The translations under genes were made by a program, and so were the position numbers. Shown piece by piece: positions 43,377 to 56,786 of a stretch of DNA of 64,000 bases. The notes beneath the pieces were generated by a model. It did not search any database. It worked only from the letters and a program-made list of their open reading frames with translations, and was not told where the DNA came from. Each line of letters starts with the position of its first letter. Position 1 is the stretch's first letter. Source of the stretch: Zhengitettix transpicula (lineage: Eukaryota; Arthropoda; Insecta; Orthoptera; Tetrigidae); NCBI GenBank assembly GCA_037074705.1, contig CM073591.1:92477532-92541531 (forward strand), in the 5' to 3' direction.

Positions 43377-44785
43377 ATACCTATACTTATAAAAATGAAT
43401 GTACGTCTGAATCTGGGTCCGATATACACTCATAAACCATTCATCCGATTGCGATGAAACTTTATTGAGTGGTTGTGCGCACCCCCGCGAAGGTTTCTGT
43501 CGGATTTTCGAATCGTTATGAAACTCCCAAGGGGTGATGAGGGGTGAAATTTAAAAACATTCTAAAACGGCCGATATTAGCGTCGATTAATTACTCGGTA
43601 TATGTGGTTAATACTTTCTATCCAGATGTTTTTAGTGCACAATTTCAACCCCTTAAAACAGCACTAAGGGAGGGGATGGAGGGGCGTTACATAAAAAAAA
43701 ACGAAAAAAACGAGATAAGTGTCAAATCCAGGGTTATAAATGTCAGTGAGTTTAATACTGATATTTACTATGTCAGTTAAGTTTTAGATCAGCCCCTACG
43801 TGTGGGGGTGGAGGAGGATGTGGTTGAACGGCCGTTATATAAAGTAATGACTAAACAACGGAGACTGGTATTGAACCTGGGGTTATGGAAGTCACTGACA
43901 TTTACCATACTGGTAGTTCAGTGGAAGTGGACGGGGTTAAACAAATTTCCGTTTACAATCTTAATTCGTAGACCAATTTCTATCAAACTTTATACACATG
44001 TTACGTACGATCCAGGAACAAACACTGACAGGTTAAAACACACCTACCGCCTCTAGGGACGGGAGTGGAATTTAAAAACATTTCTAAACGGCCGTTATTA
44101 ACGTCGAATAAAATGTTTCCGGTGTCGCTTAATTCGATAGTGTCATTATAGAATTTTTATGTGTCTAATTTCAACTCCAAAATTTAAAGGAAGGGAAGTA
44201 CCCTTACTGTAAGGGTGATGGTGGAAGGGGTTTACATAAAAAATAATGGAAAACAGACCGATATTATTGTCAATTCTGGGATTATACGAATCGCTGAGTT
44301 TAATTCTGGCATTAATCATGGTGGTTGATATAATTTTATGTTCCTGTTCGGTTGAGAAAAGGTTAACCGGAGTTGTTTGGACCCTCTTAATGTACGTCTA
44401 AATTTTTTATTTTGTTAGGGTACTAGGTATATTTTGGTCTCTATTGAATTAAGGGCGGTATTTCTGTACTCCTTTAAGGTATGAATTCCACATTAGACTT
44501 TATTAAGTTATCGAGTATTTTTTACTGTTTAATTCGTCGTGATTTTTTATACACTTTTATTTTATGTAGTAGGAGGGTTCCCGAATACTGTCAGTCGTCG
44601 TTGAAGTTAATTTGAAGTTAGATACCGAGGGGTCAGGTCGGGCAGGGGCCGTAAATGGGTAAATTTTATAACACTGGCGCTATTTGTGCTGTTTAAATGA
44701 AATTCTTACCAAGAGGATACTGTCAACTCAATTCCTACCTCAGGTTAATTAAAATAAATACCCGGGCAACGCCGGCCAATCAGTT
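43377..44785 (+). mobile_element. Helitron-like non-autonomous element
   Basis: The 5' end CCTATACTTATAAAAATGAA resembles the TCTATACTAATATTATAAA starts common in arthropod Helitrons. The 3' end has TACCCGGGCAACGCCGG, a short GC hairpin, followed by CCAATCAGTTAA, a decayed version of the usual CAGCTAGT-type terminus. The interior has two or three diverged internal repeats (AAACGGCCGATATTAGCGTC at 43565, AAACGGCCGTTATTAACGTC at 44086). No helicase or Rep frame is present. Confidence 0.6.
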
Positions 44786-44859
44786 AACTGTGAAATAAAT
44801 AATTAAGAAAGTTTCTACAGCTGTCATGAAGGAAAAATGTATTTTTCCTGAATTGTACA

Positions 44860-44970
44860 AGCAAAGATAGTAATGTTCTATCCTGAAGAGGATAAGAAAG
44901 TTTTTTACTTTTCGAAACGTATATTTTATCCTTCTTTCTTTCTTTGTCGTAACGTCCGTTCTCGACAATT
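44860..44970 (+). repeat. Short repeat with CTGAAGA...CGAAACG signature
   Basis: ATCCTGAAGAGGATAAGAAA, then GTTTTTTACTTTTCGAAACG, TATATTTTATCCTTCTTTCT and GTCGTAACGTCCGTTCTCG. It has the CTGAnGA, stem, GAAAC layout of family B but otherwise different sequence. Overlapping minus-strand ORFs are not convincing. Confidence 0.4.
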
Positions 44971-46020
44971 AACGCTTCATACATGCCTTACATCAGAATT
45001 TGGAACATTATTTTTATTGAAGAATTTTCATTAAATTTCTCATAGATGATTTAAGCATTGTATAAGGCAATAAACGGGTAACCAGTAGCGATATGACTTT
45101 CATGAAATGAATCGTAGAACATTCTTTAACCGAGGCAAGCCGTAAGGTTAATACTGTTAAGGACTACGGATTAGAATTTCCTTCTGACTAGCCTGATTCT
45201 GGTCTTCCCCTAACCATTTAAACAAATTTAGCGATAATATTCTAATAATAGATCAGGACCACTTCATTTCATATTACTCCAAAGATGTCCACAGAAAATT
45301 GGAAATAAGACTGAGGTGAATCGTAGGAATAACTAAGTGTCTTCACTAATTCAGAATGAATGTAGTGACGGACTGACAACCGTCTCGTTCGCTAATGGTC
45401 TTACTGAGATTCTAAGCAGCGCGGAATACTAATACAATGTCAGTTCGTTAAAGTACATGAAATGCTGTATTCAGCTGAAGGTGAAAACATTTTCAGCTAG
45501 GCATAGACTAATACAACAGAACGAATTGTGTAACTAATTAATGCGTCGGTGGACGGTTCGCATCTGAGACATTTACCACTAATGAATCCTCGGGCAAATG
45601 GTACTGTCGATTTCACTATATACCAAGTACTTATCACCTTCTTAATCATTTCTGAAAAACAATGAATTTGTATTATCTAAATATTCAAAATCATTAAAAC
45701 ATATTTGTTGCGCATGAATGATTTTATTATTACTACGTACTCTTATAAAACTGCTCTGGGAAATGGGCGGCGATTTGCTTCAGGGAAAGATATATTCCCA
45801 CTCTCCCTCTCTCACCTCCCTTTTACCATCTAACCTCTATCCCTATATATTAATTCTCAAGTAAAACATCCGCTATAATGCTACCTTTCAGTAAACTACA
45901 TTATATAGGTAGAAACATTACGTTAATTAGATTATTAAATTGGTTAAATATAATAAACTGATTGTTGTTAATTAATAACTTTCACTTCAAAGATCGACGA
46001 ATGCACTGAAGGATATAAAA
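44971..46020. other. Intergenic
   Basis: No gene or recognised repeat. Confidence 0.35.
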
Positions 46021-46560
46021 CATAAAAGTAGGTTTTAATACATTATTATTATAGAGGCCATTAGTGATTTGATAATTGGAAATTTGTGGTGGATTGTTGT
46101 CGGCGAAAATATAAAACAACAATGGGTACACACGTACAGGCGAGCCTTTGTCGGCGGCAGGCATTTCTAAAACTCCAGTCTAACGGCGGCAGTTGCGGGA
46201 AAATATTCATCGAGAAAAGTTGCGGGCAAATATTCATCGAGAAGGAGTTGATAACAATCTGGCTGACCAATAGTTAGAACGAGAAATACCATATTTACTG
46301 GTGAGAGAGAGACTTAATGCCGAGGACCACAGGAGCTGTACGGAGTAATCGTTCCAGTGGATAGATACCAAAGTTTGGACAGTGTTTTCGAAATAAATTT
46401 AAATTCTGTGAAATTATGGCCTGTTAGATGTGAAAAGTGTATAGTGCATCAGAGTCCAAAACGAAAGCCTGGTACCAGCAGAGATTGTAAGTAGAAAGAA
46501 ATTTAATAAAGGTTTTGTAAACCGGGGCTAGTACCTCGCCCTTACAACCCCCTCACTTTC
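46021..46560 (+). repeat. Possible solo LTR or retroelement 5' end
   Basis: A TATAAAAC box (46110), AATAAA at 46392 and 46505 and an end in CTCGCCCTTACA are followed by ATGGGGCCCGAACTAGTGG at 46564. That resembles a primer-binding/leader region of an LTR element. No matching left terminus and no gag or pol frame was found, so this is weak. A 27-bp imperfect tandem (GCGGGAAAATATTCATCGAG and GCGGGCAAATATTCATCGAG) lies at about 46193-46243. Confidence 0.3.
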
Positions 46561-49500
46561 ATGAGATGGGGCCCGAACTAGTGGAACCTTCATCTGAAGA
46601 GCCGCACACTATGACTCCCAGGATCAAATCGTCAGATTTCGGTTTCACGTTCATTTCATTGTTTAACTCTAATGTTGTAAAATTTGATTGTTTAATTTAA
46701 ATGTAAAAAGGTTGGTTCTTTATTTAGAAGGCCCAAATAAACGATTCTGAGATGAGAGTTGATAAAATCTGTAAAATTGCAAGAACAAATGTAAATAATC
46801 ACATCAAGAAATGTAGTTATTTTACTTGGAATAAATTAATTGTTTTGTGAAGTTGAAAATTTGGTAAATTATTTTGAACCCTTTTCGTTTAAAATTTCAT
46901 AAAATAAAATTCATCCATTAATCAATTGATTAAATTATGTTAATATTCAATTCTTTACAAATTGGCGACATTAACGAGTGGCCAACCATTGAATTCTTTT
47001 AATTATTTCTTGTTTATTACATAATGGCCGATTAAATTTTAATTAGTTGTTCATTACAATGTATATATTGTAGTAATTGGTAATTAAGACATTGTTCTAA
47101 TTGGAAAGTTGGATTGTAGAGGACTCATTATTAGTGGATATAGAGCGGACGCCGCAACAATCCGGCAAGGCAAAGAAAACATTGTTGAGGTTCTACGCGC
47201 TCAAAATCTACGAGACGAAGAGTACAGTCGGGCAGTAAGCAGCGAGGAGAAAAGACCAAAATTCCAAGGCATAAAAATTTGAAGAGTACAGTCGGTCAGC
47301 AGACAGCGAATAGAACGGACGAAAAGAACTCATTGAAAGTTTTACAGTCGGCAGTCACAACGAAAGATTGTGGCCCAGTCACAAACATGCTTTCAGTTAT
47401 TAAAAAGTATAGCAATATTCAGACAAACCAATGAAGTCCATTGTCAACTAGAGCCACGAGATCTACAAATCCAGGTTGCAGTAAAGCATCGAGAACCAAC
47501 CAATTTGTGGTAAACCAACTAACAAACAACGCCAATTAGAGTCTGTGAGAACTTAGAATCAGTGATGTCCCAAAAATTGTGCACGAAAAACTAAAAATGA
47601 GACCTGGGCGGCCGTAAGTAGAGAAAACTTTAAAATAATTTGTAAACCGTGTTTAAAAGATAAAAGTCAGATCGTTCTTTAATTTTAATTATTTAATTAT
47701 CGATAAAATGAGATCGTTAACTCTTGATAAAATTGAAATTGTTAAATTCAATCTTTAGTATTATTTCTTCCGCAACAAATTTCGTCTATGTTCAGACGCT
47801 TTGATTTCCATAAAAGGTAAATGTAATTTTGATTATTTAAATTCTGCCATTTATCAAACCCAGATCAAGACCCTGAGATCCCAAATGTTTTGTGTAATCT
47901 TATACTTGTTTTAACTTTGTTAATAAATATTGTTTGTAGTTTTCCCTTAATAATCTTTTTATTTAGACACCATTATTGATTCCCATATAAAGAAAGTATA
48001 GTAATTGTGTGTTTTTTCATTTGTTAAATTCAGCCATTATTATTTTTAATTATTACAATATATACCGAATACAACTGACTCGTTGTATTATATCTGAAAC
48101 AACTAAACTAGTTTCATTGAAATTTGGACACAGTTTAACGAAAAATCATATTTCAGGAATTCTTCATCGAGGAGGAGGGATTGCACTCGAGAGTATTGTC
48201 GAATCCTGTTTTCGGAGGTCACTAAACTGATTGGTAACATTATTGACATAATTTTAAGTCCTATTACAGCCCCCGTTGGCTGTGTAGGGTGTTGGGGTAG
48301 GAAGTGGTTAATAATATAATGATCAAAATCATCAATATTAGTGAATAATCACTAAGCAGATTGGTGACAGTCCCGATGACAAATAAGTGAATTAGTGTAA
48401 TAGAATTTTGTAGAACCTAATAGAAAGCAGCTGGAAATAGGATGTAGAGCAATGTGTACGAAGCGACTATATTGAAACGTAGCGCGAAAAAAATGTCACT
48501 CTCCTGATACCACACTTTCCAATGAGAATACAAATTCCAGTGAGACTTGTGGAATCGAACACAATCAACACGCCACAGTGTCAATCTGTTAAGTGCTGCG
48601 AAATGGTTTTGAGGTCTCCATGTCTTTCCATGGACCACTTGATGATGATTATTTATCTTGCTACTGGTGTTAAAAACTAAAGCTAGTTGTTTGTTATTAA
48701 GTTTGGAAATGAATTAATATGATACTGAGTTTTATAAGAGACTATTCTTCAGACTTTTATACTGTACTTAAAACTTTAAATATCTTAGATATTACTATAT
48801 CCATAGAATACCTTCTTTTTTTCTGCTTAAAATACGATTTGTATAAAGAAATATGCGGCAAACTAGTTTGTATAAAGTATATATTCTTAAGCATCGGCTA
48901 TGTCCCTCACTTATTACAGCTTACCATGTTTGGAAGAGGTGAATGTCCTACGCGAGCTGGGCTACCGTGGGCAGGATGATTCTTGCCCTGTCGGGATTCG
49001 TTCTCGGGAACTTCTGTTTCGTGACCCGTTGCTCTAATCGTAGAGAAACACGGATTCGTGCATGGAAGCACTTTTGATTTCTGCACAATTATATTCTTGC
49101 TGAGAAGTATGATGTGTCAAAGTATCATATTTTATTACCATATGCTTCACAGACATTTACTACTTCAAACCGATACATTGTGTATTAAGTTAGGTCAAGT
49201 TTTGTTAGTGAAAATTGTTTGTTGGTTGTATATTATGCGATGGAGAAACATATTTTGTATGAAATTATCTCCCCAATAAATAGCATTTAGGTTTTTAGCA
49301 TATTATTTAGAATTAGGTTAAACATTCAACACAGACCGAGTGACTAGTCTTGACCTACAAAAATCCAAGACAATATCGATACCTTAATCTGCATTCTCTT
49401 AACGGTTTCGTGTTGAGTCATACGTGTATTTTACTGGTCTTACAAGAGGCAATGCGTGTAGATAGCTTTAATGTGCATCAGAGACGCGTAAGACTATCCC

Positions 49501-50585
49501 ACACATCTTACGCTAACTCGTGATAAGTTCTACAATGTGAAGTATTAGTGAGTCAATACTTCTGTCATACCTGACTCATTTTTCTTTCTTTGTCATTATT
49601 AGTCGTTCTGCAGTGTTCGTTTGTATAATACTTTAAAACGTATCCATTTGTTACATCTGATGAAATACTTTCAGATCGAGTAACACGAGCTCTTTTTACA
49701 ACTACGCCGCACCTTTTGTAGCATCCAGAAATCTGGCAACATTACAAGATACGCTCATTCCGTGTAATAAGCCCTACGTTTGTGACATCAAACCGTTTCA
49801 ATTTTTGAATCTTAATCACACTATGAGGAAGGTTGTCCATAATACTCAAATTTGAGAATAATGTAAAAAACACACAGTTATGTACTACTGCAGAATCGAA
49901 ACGTTATACATGAGTCGTCAAAATTCACTTTATCTTCTTCACTTTTTCGAATTAATTTATCAATTAAAATAGAACGTACTTTATAACCACCATTAATTGC
50001 TAAAATATGCAAGACAACTAAAAATTTTAATTTAGTAGTTCTTTTTTTCGGATATTGTGAAAACTACATGTTTAATCGATAAATGTAGGTATTTGAAAAA
50101 CCGAACAATCACGTCATTTACGTCAGATTTAAAATGGAATATCATTAGAACTAAATATGTTTGAAATATATAGGAAAATATAATTATATAACCTCCTTTT
50201 TCTATATTTTAACAGTGAAAAGCCTTCGATATTTATTAATTATGATGTCTTAAAAATCTGTTTGATTAAAATAAAAAATCTTTGGTGGTAATTTTAGAAT
50301 TAAGGATGATTGCACTTTGACGAGGTTGCGAATCTATCTATCTATCTATCTATAGCGACGAGAAATAACTGTTGTATTTGTGTATTATGGACAACCATCC
50401 TCATAGTGTGACTAAGATTCATGAATAGGTGTGAAGGAAAGAAAACAGTAAAGGTGAAAGGTACTCAAAGAAGTTTCCATCATCTATCTATCTACACCCC
50501 ATCTCTATATCTGTAAATATCTACACACACACACACATATATACAGTTGTAACAAATTGATACTTTTAAAGTATATACATATGTA
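46561..50585. other. Intergenic, no gene recognised
   Basis: Contains a repeated GAGTACAGTCGG motif at 47218 and 47282 with further partial copies (ACAGTCGG at 47343), a G/C-richer patch at 48930-49040 and a (CTAT)n microsatellite at 50333-50354. ORFs are short with no known motif. Confidence 0.4.
50333..50354. repeat. (CTAT)n microsatellite
   Basis: Five tandem CTAT units, with a second imperfect run near 50482-50495. Confidence 0.9.
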
Positions 50586-51624
50586 TAGCAGGTGTATAAG
50601 TTTAAATCCGTTATTTTTTCATAGAATGCAAGAAAGAACAATATTCAAAGTACTGGCCCTTGTTAGCTACACATTTTCCCCATCTCTCAGGCAATTTGTG
50701 GATACCGCACTAAAAAATTCCTTCTTTTTCGAGGCAAACTACTCATCAAGCCATTTTCGGACGTCTTCGTAAGAACTGAAGTAATAGTCGGAAGGGGCCA
50801 GGTCTCGTGAATAAGCAGCAAGGGGTGCACCTCCCAGATGAGTGCCTCCAAGTAGTTTCAAACCATTGTTGACGTGTGCGATGGTTGGTTTTCGCGTTTC
50901 AATCATCTTGTCACGTCTTTGCTGATAATTCCGACATTTTTCACGCAGAGCACGGTGCAACTTGGGTCAGTTGTTGGTGGTAGTGGTGGTGCATTGACAG
51001 GTTCACCAGTTTCATAGTAGACAATACGCAGCTGGTCCCACCAAACGCACAGCATCGTCTTCCTTCCGAAGCGATTTGGTCTTGCGGACGATGTTGATGG
51101 TTGGCCGGGATCAACGCACGATTTCTTGCCTTTAGGATTCTCGAAATATATCCACTTTTCATCGCCAGTCACAATCTGATGCAGGAATGACTTTCTTTTT
51201 TGTCTGACGAGCAAGATTTCGGCGTCGCTCCATCTGCCTGTCGTTCAATTCATGCGGCACTCATTTTCCGATCCTTTGAACATTTCCTATGGAACATAGG
51301 ACCATGGAAATGGCTGGTTGAATTGCTCAACAAGCATTATTTGCGATTGGGTATCGTCCTGTCGCCATAGGCCTCCACAAGAATTTTATGTGATTCAGCA
51401 GCTTCAAATTGAAGCCAAAAAGCAGAGATTTCCACATATGCTCTTTTAAACATTATGAAAAATGGAAAAATGTATGTTGTTGTATGAAATTTCTGATTCT
51501 ATATACTGACTATTGTTGACAGATGACAAACTCATAAAAAAAGAATGACGTATCCATAGTAGCTTAATATGATCGCTAACGCAATCTAAGAGCAAACAGT
51601 GGATTTTAGCTTATACGTCTGGTA
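50586..51624 (-). mobile_element. mariner-like transposon, internally deleted
   Basis: Inverted ends TAGCAGGTGTATAAGTTTAA (left) and TACCAGACGTATAAGCTAAA (right, complement), each next to TA, define about 1039 bp, shorter than a usual 1.3-kb mariner. On the minus strand, MFKRAYVEISAFWLQFEAAE and HKILVEAYGD near 51450-51370 are the N-terminal DNA-binding start. The linker is deleted. QIVTGDEKWIYFENPKGKK (first Asp) and FGRKTMLCVWWDQ follow. After a frameshift, AAYSRDLAPSDYYF carries the third Asp. The HDNARPH region reads ETRKPTIAHV, so the second Asp is lost. Confidence 0.85.
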
Positions 51625-51649
51625 TATATACCAATATATATATATATAG

Positions 51650-52015
51650 ACTGGCCAGATTATTATGATCACTCCGTCAGTTCTTCGTTGGCCCACATTT
51701 TGTCTTCAATACTACAACGATTCTTCTTGGCATTGACTCTAAGAGATGTTTAAAGATCTGGTGATTGAGAGGGAAAGGTAAAGTCTCTCTTATGTTCCTG
51801 AAACCACTCCTGCCCAGTACTGAGCACCGTAGTATGGCGCATTGTCGTGTTGCAAGTAGCCACCTCCGTTGGGATACGTCATCAACATCATGAACTTGTT
51901 CAGCAACGAAAGCTGTAATGCTATTAAGACGTTGTTTCACTCAAATTAAAGGGCCCCAACCATAACACTGATTCCACTAGTTTACAGGGTTGCACTCATG
52001 CACGTCCGCATTAAA
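51650..52015 (-). pseudogene. Tc1-like transposase relic
   Basis: The minus-strand frames read YPNGGGYLQHDNAPYYGAQ (the HDNAP block with the second Asp). After a frame change they read LPFPLNHQIFKHLLESMPRR, then IVVVLKTKCGPTKN. The latter is the typical Tc1 C terminus (ESMPRR...KGGPT). The central part containing the SPDLNPIE block is missing. AGACTGGCCAGATTATTATG at 51648 may be the terminal repeat. The fragment directly abuts the mariner element. Confidence 0.65.
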
Positions 52016-52645
52016 CTAAAAAAGTTTGGAGAGATCGCTATAAAGAATTCCATTTTATTTATTTATAATATTGAGATGAAAACCATGCAATGCCGTGCAA
52101 TCAGCTAGCAGAATATATAAACTCGGATGTTTCAATATAACTGCAAACCGCATGGAGAAATGTAAACCAAACCTGGTATGCAATAACGTACTCTACGATA
52201 TTAGAGTCTAATCCATTTTTATGGAGGTAGCTGAAATGAAAAGTGACACGTCCGCGTTCAGTACCTAACGAAAGTAAATGATCTGGACAGGGAGAAGGCA
52301 ACGAGCGAGATTAAATTATGTTTGAATTCGCACAGTATCATTAACACCATTAATGAACAGATACTCAAATAAACTGATTAGATATAGATTTATTGATTCC
52401 CTTATTCCCGTACTGAGGACATAGAACAACTCGAGGTAATAAGTTTACAATATAACATTACAGAATTAAACATTTAATCATACATAGATAGAAAGATAAA
52501 AATACAAAATTATAAAAAAATTGAGATAATATTAATAAACATTTAAAAATATTTACTTGCAATAGTGATCATTTAAACCACATAGAGGTCATAATATTAA
52601 ATAGTAGTCTAATCAACAAACATATTATGAAGTAGCCAATAAATA
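52016..52645. other. Intergenic
   Basis: No gene or recognised repeat. The 66-codon ORF at 52101-52301 has no known motif. Confidence 0.35.
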
Positions 52646-52840
52646 AACAAAATTAAGTGATAATTAAATACCACAGAACGTTTCTACAATCCTTGTTACT
52701 ATCATCAGGAGAAGAAAACGTTTTTATGTTTGTCACGATTCTTGTTCACCTGACGAAAGCAACAAGGATTGTAGACACGTGCGATATTTTATTTATTTCT
52801 CAATAGTCTGTTTATTGGTTACTTTATCTTTTTGTTAATT
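52646..52840. mobile_element. Family B-related fold-back element
   Basis: AGTGATAATTAAATACCACA, then GAACGTTTCTACAATCCTTG and ATCATCAGG, return as CACCTGACGAAAGCAACAAG, GATTGTAGACACGTGCGATA and TTTTATTTATTTCTC. The sequence is diverged from the intronic family B copies but keeps the same layout. Confidence 0.65.
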
Positions 52841-55800
52841 TACATCCAATAAAAAAAGACGTTTTTATATTTTCAATAATCCGCTTTTAATATGAGACGT
52901 TTTCAAGCTTCAGCAAGTTTTCATTGTTAAATTGGAACAAAGCATAAGAAAATAATTTAGATGGCGAAATTTCTAAATAGAACTAACTATTTAAAGAAGG
53001 CGAGGCACATTTTTATACAACCACTCTTACATGAATAGTTTATAGGTTCAGAAACGTAGTAATGTGCACTATCAACACCACGTTTACTTTTTTTACATCA
53101 TATTTCTAATAATTTGGAAATACTGAGAGAAAAGGTAAGACTGCTTGCGATTCCTGCCATAAGCGGTCCTTTCAGAATTAGTATTAAGTTTTACGGATTT
53201 CTCGCATATACGTAATTTTTAAATTACAATAATTAAGAAACGATTTTCCCAGATTTATCTTTAATCTTTGTTAGTGATAATTCCAGTAAGGCTCTTTTCA
53301 AGCTTGAAATACTCTATTTGAAGGGTATTTTTCACAATTAGCTGTGATATAACAAATAATGAGGAAAGGAAGCATGGAAAATACATCATTATTACTCTTT
53401 TATAGTCTGTAAGCATAGGGTGCTAATGCGCATATTTAGTTGATAGGGGAATGGGCCGGATTTATATTATACTGATATTTTATTCAGTAATTTAGCCGAG
53501 AGAAATCATGAGAGATATTTCGCCAGTAATTGTGCATCTTGCGAAAAAAAACTTTTATATCTTTCGCTGTCGGTTCGATGCTTAGCTAGACAACTATTCT
53601 GTTATCTCCTCACCTTTAGGAATTTCCACCGACCGAGCAGGCGGTGGTCCACTTTAGCTCGAGCAAGAGGGTGGCACTCCTCGATGGAAAATCGAATACT
53701 AAATGACATTTTATAATTAGGCATGTTATCAAAAAGAAGAGCCAATAAAACAAAATGGAGATGAGTCGGGAGAACTATGCCCCACTGAAGACCCAGTACA
53801 TTCGCTCTTGAGTCACCAGATCATTCGTAAGAGGATATCGGAAGAGTAGGACTGTGAACATTACTTGTGTCTAGCGGAGACTGCGGATTGACAAACTTGC
53901 AAGTGATGTCGCTTCAGATCTGCAGGAGATTAAAAGTATTGGTAAGTCATTCTCATCATGATTTTACAGGCAAATTTTCAGTTCTTTTTCCTAGTTTTGT
54001 CTCCACGGTTGTTCCTATATATGTATCTCGTGCCTGATAGCCGAATAAAGGAAAATGTAAATTTATATTCGTGCAATGAGATCCGGATCAAGTTCAATTT
54101 TAATTACTAAATAAGGTAAATTCAAAATTATTGTTTGTTGTTCACTAGTAAATCCAGCCTTGAATTTCGATTTCCTTGTTCGAGCGATAACAAACGAATT
54201 TTCTGGGGGCAGGTAAGAATTTCCAGGAAACCAGACCAAAACGGATTGCGGAACGAGAAACCTGCTCTGCAGCCCAACATTCGTTAGTACATTCCACCTT
54301 ATTTTTAATAATTTCTCACAAAGGAATAGACTAAATCCTGAACAAAGGCTGAAATTATTCTTGATAGGAAAACAACTTACGCATAAAACATGATATACTG
54401 AAATGCCGTAAGGGTTATAGGGGATAAGTAGAACGTGTAGAGGTGTGTAAAACTATGATAATGAAGAGTAAAGCAGACAGAAAAATGTAAGAATTAAATA
54501 ATTTATACGTACATCTGAATTTATCACATATCTTCATCTAAAAATTGTATATTTAGCTGAAATATAATTTATTTCTTCCAAATTCACTAAATCCAAAGTA
54601 TTACAACTTCACTAATCGTATGTTTTTATTTTCTCATATAACATTTTCCAGAAATCGCTGTATATTACCTTATTCTATATAGATAATCTTTAGATATTTA
54701 AATTTACGGTATTCAATTCATGAATTGGTTTTTCAAAAAGTTTGCTGATTACAGACAAAATAGCTTGACAAATTCAATTCCAGTAATCTAACTATTCTAT
54801 TTGTTTATATGTGTGAATACTGTAGGATGTAGGTTGTATGTTTTCAAATCATAATTACAGTATTTCTTAAGAAGCAGAATTTCACATGCCCTGTTCGAAA
54901 TTTACAACATCTAGTCCTTCGCGTCTTTTCTCCTGTTCTTGACAATCGTATAGCGTTAATAAATTTTGTCCAGGAAATTTGCCGTTTTATATTTTTATTC
55001 CGCCAATGCTTTTGGGAAGTCGTCAAATTCATTATCGTGATCTGCTGCATTTGTACCTTCATCACCTGTCTATATTTTACTGCAAGAATATATTATGCAT
55101 TATGTAAGTTTTCGCGTCTTGGTCATCCTTAATTGGGATGAAACATTGCCCTTCTTAAATAACGTTTTAAATTTTATAATAAAATTTCTTATAAGCTGGT
55201 GATTAACACTTATTGTTAATTTCACATTGCTGTTAAATTATGTATGGGGAGATCAAAACATACATAAAAAGATATAAGCATAAAATAGTTCATATATCAA
55301 TCACATACTAGTCAAATATACCATTATTTTTGTAGTATCTTGATGTACGACCAATATTTACGTAAGTATCAGAAACTTGGACGATAATTAAACAATATTT
55401 ATGTTCATAAACTATAATAGCACAATAAATAAATATAATGACCAAAGAATAAAAAAAGGTTTATTGATTAACAGTGTCACTAATACAATTCGAACAATAT
55501 AGCACCACGTTTCTTCCCTTAATCAAATCAAATAAATTAAACCTTAAATTTTATATGGTAATCTAAAATTTATTCATTGATATTGAGTATTTAAAAAATG
55601 ATATTATACACTTCCTAGAATTTCAACGATTAGTCACCAAAAATTATTTAATATTATATAAAAAATTTGAATAAATTCATTGTTAATTAATAAACCTTTT
55701 CTGACTTTCTGGTCATTATATATTTAAATAAATACACAAAATGCAAGTGACATTAAAAGTTATGAACGTTTTGAAATTCAAATACATGAGAAGGGACAAT

Positions 55801-56786
55801 TAAGGGAATGTCTTCGTGAAAAGGACAATTAGTACGAACGTATTGGAACGAATAAGAAATATGAAATTACAGAAGGCATGACTTTGCGGAGAGAAAATAT
55901 GATATAAGACAAAGAAATTTTTGAATGCAACTCTTTGGATAATAAATGACTCGTTATCTAGATGAAGATATTTTATAATTCATACTTATTAATTTCATCA
56001 GTTTAAATTAATATCTATGTTAAAAACACTGTAATAACACATGATTTGAAAAATGGTGAATGAATATGTAATTAATGATCGCATGAGTATTGTATGTGCT
56101 GTCTTCGCATCGCCAGGATTCGAAATTGAAACTATAATACTATAGAATTAATTATTTTGATTGCTCGAAGCTTCTCCTATTGTCGATCCTCATTTATTGT
56201 ATTCTATTATAATAAATACACAATACGTTTGAAACAATTAAATTTCAAATTAACTCATTAAGAATCTTTATTTACTTATTTCAAATTTATTTAACATTAA
56301 ACATTTTTCCTTTGTTTGAAAATAAATTCAAGTGACATATCATCATTCTCACCAAAACTTAACTCTACTAGTATAAAAAATTCAAAATGCACAATATTTA
56401 GTGCAATAAATGAAAAAAACTGTCCATCAATTCTATTAAGTCCCAAATGGGCATTCAAATACTTACCATGAATCCGATAAAAGTACAAGAACTAAGCAAG
56501 TATCAATCTTCTAAACTGACGATATTCAGTGCATTTTGGAGTTACAACTCACGAGTTCTCCGTTAAGACTATGCTTCTGCTTTAAAACGTTTACGATGTT
56601 AAACAATTTACACCTATAATTCTTTCCCAGTTTTTTTTTACCATTGCCAAGGACTCATCAGTTCCATTACTGATTTCATACGATTTTCCATTTCCTAACT
56701 TACCTTTTAATATCTCAGCGCTTCTTTAATTATTGGACTTATATAATAATATAAGGAATTTCACACAATGTGTAAATTAATTTGTG
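52841..56786. other. Intergenic, no gene recognised
   Basis: AT-rich. GC-richer segment 53615-53960 contains CCGACCGAGCAGGCGGTGG and may be an unidentified repeat. ORFs are short and lack motifs. Confidence 0.4.

Noticed and set aside
48930..49045. tRNA-like GC-rich patch (CGGGATTCGTTCTCGGG)
   Set aside because: No coherent cloverleaf or A box in the right spacing on either strand.
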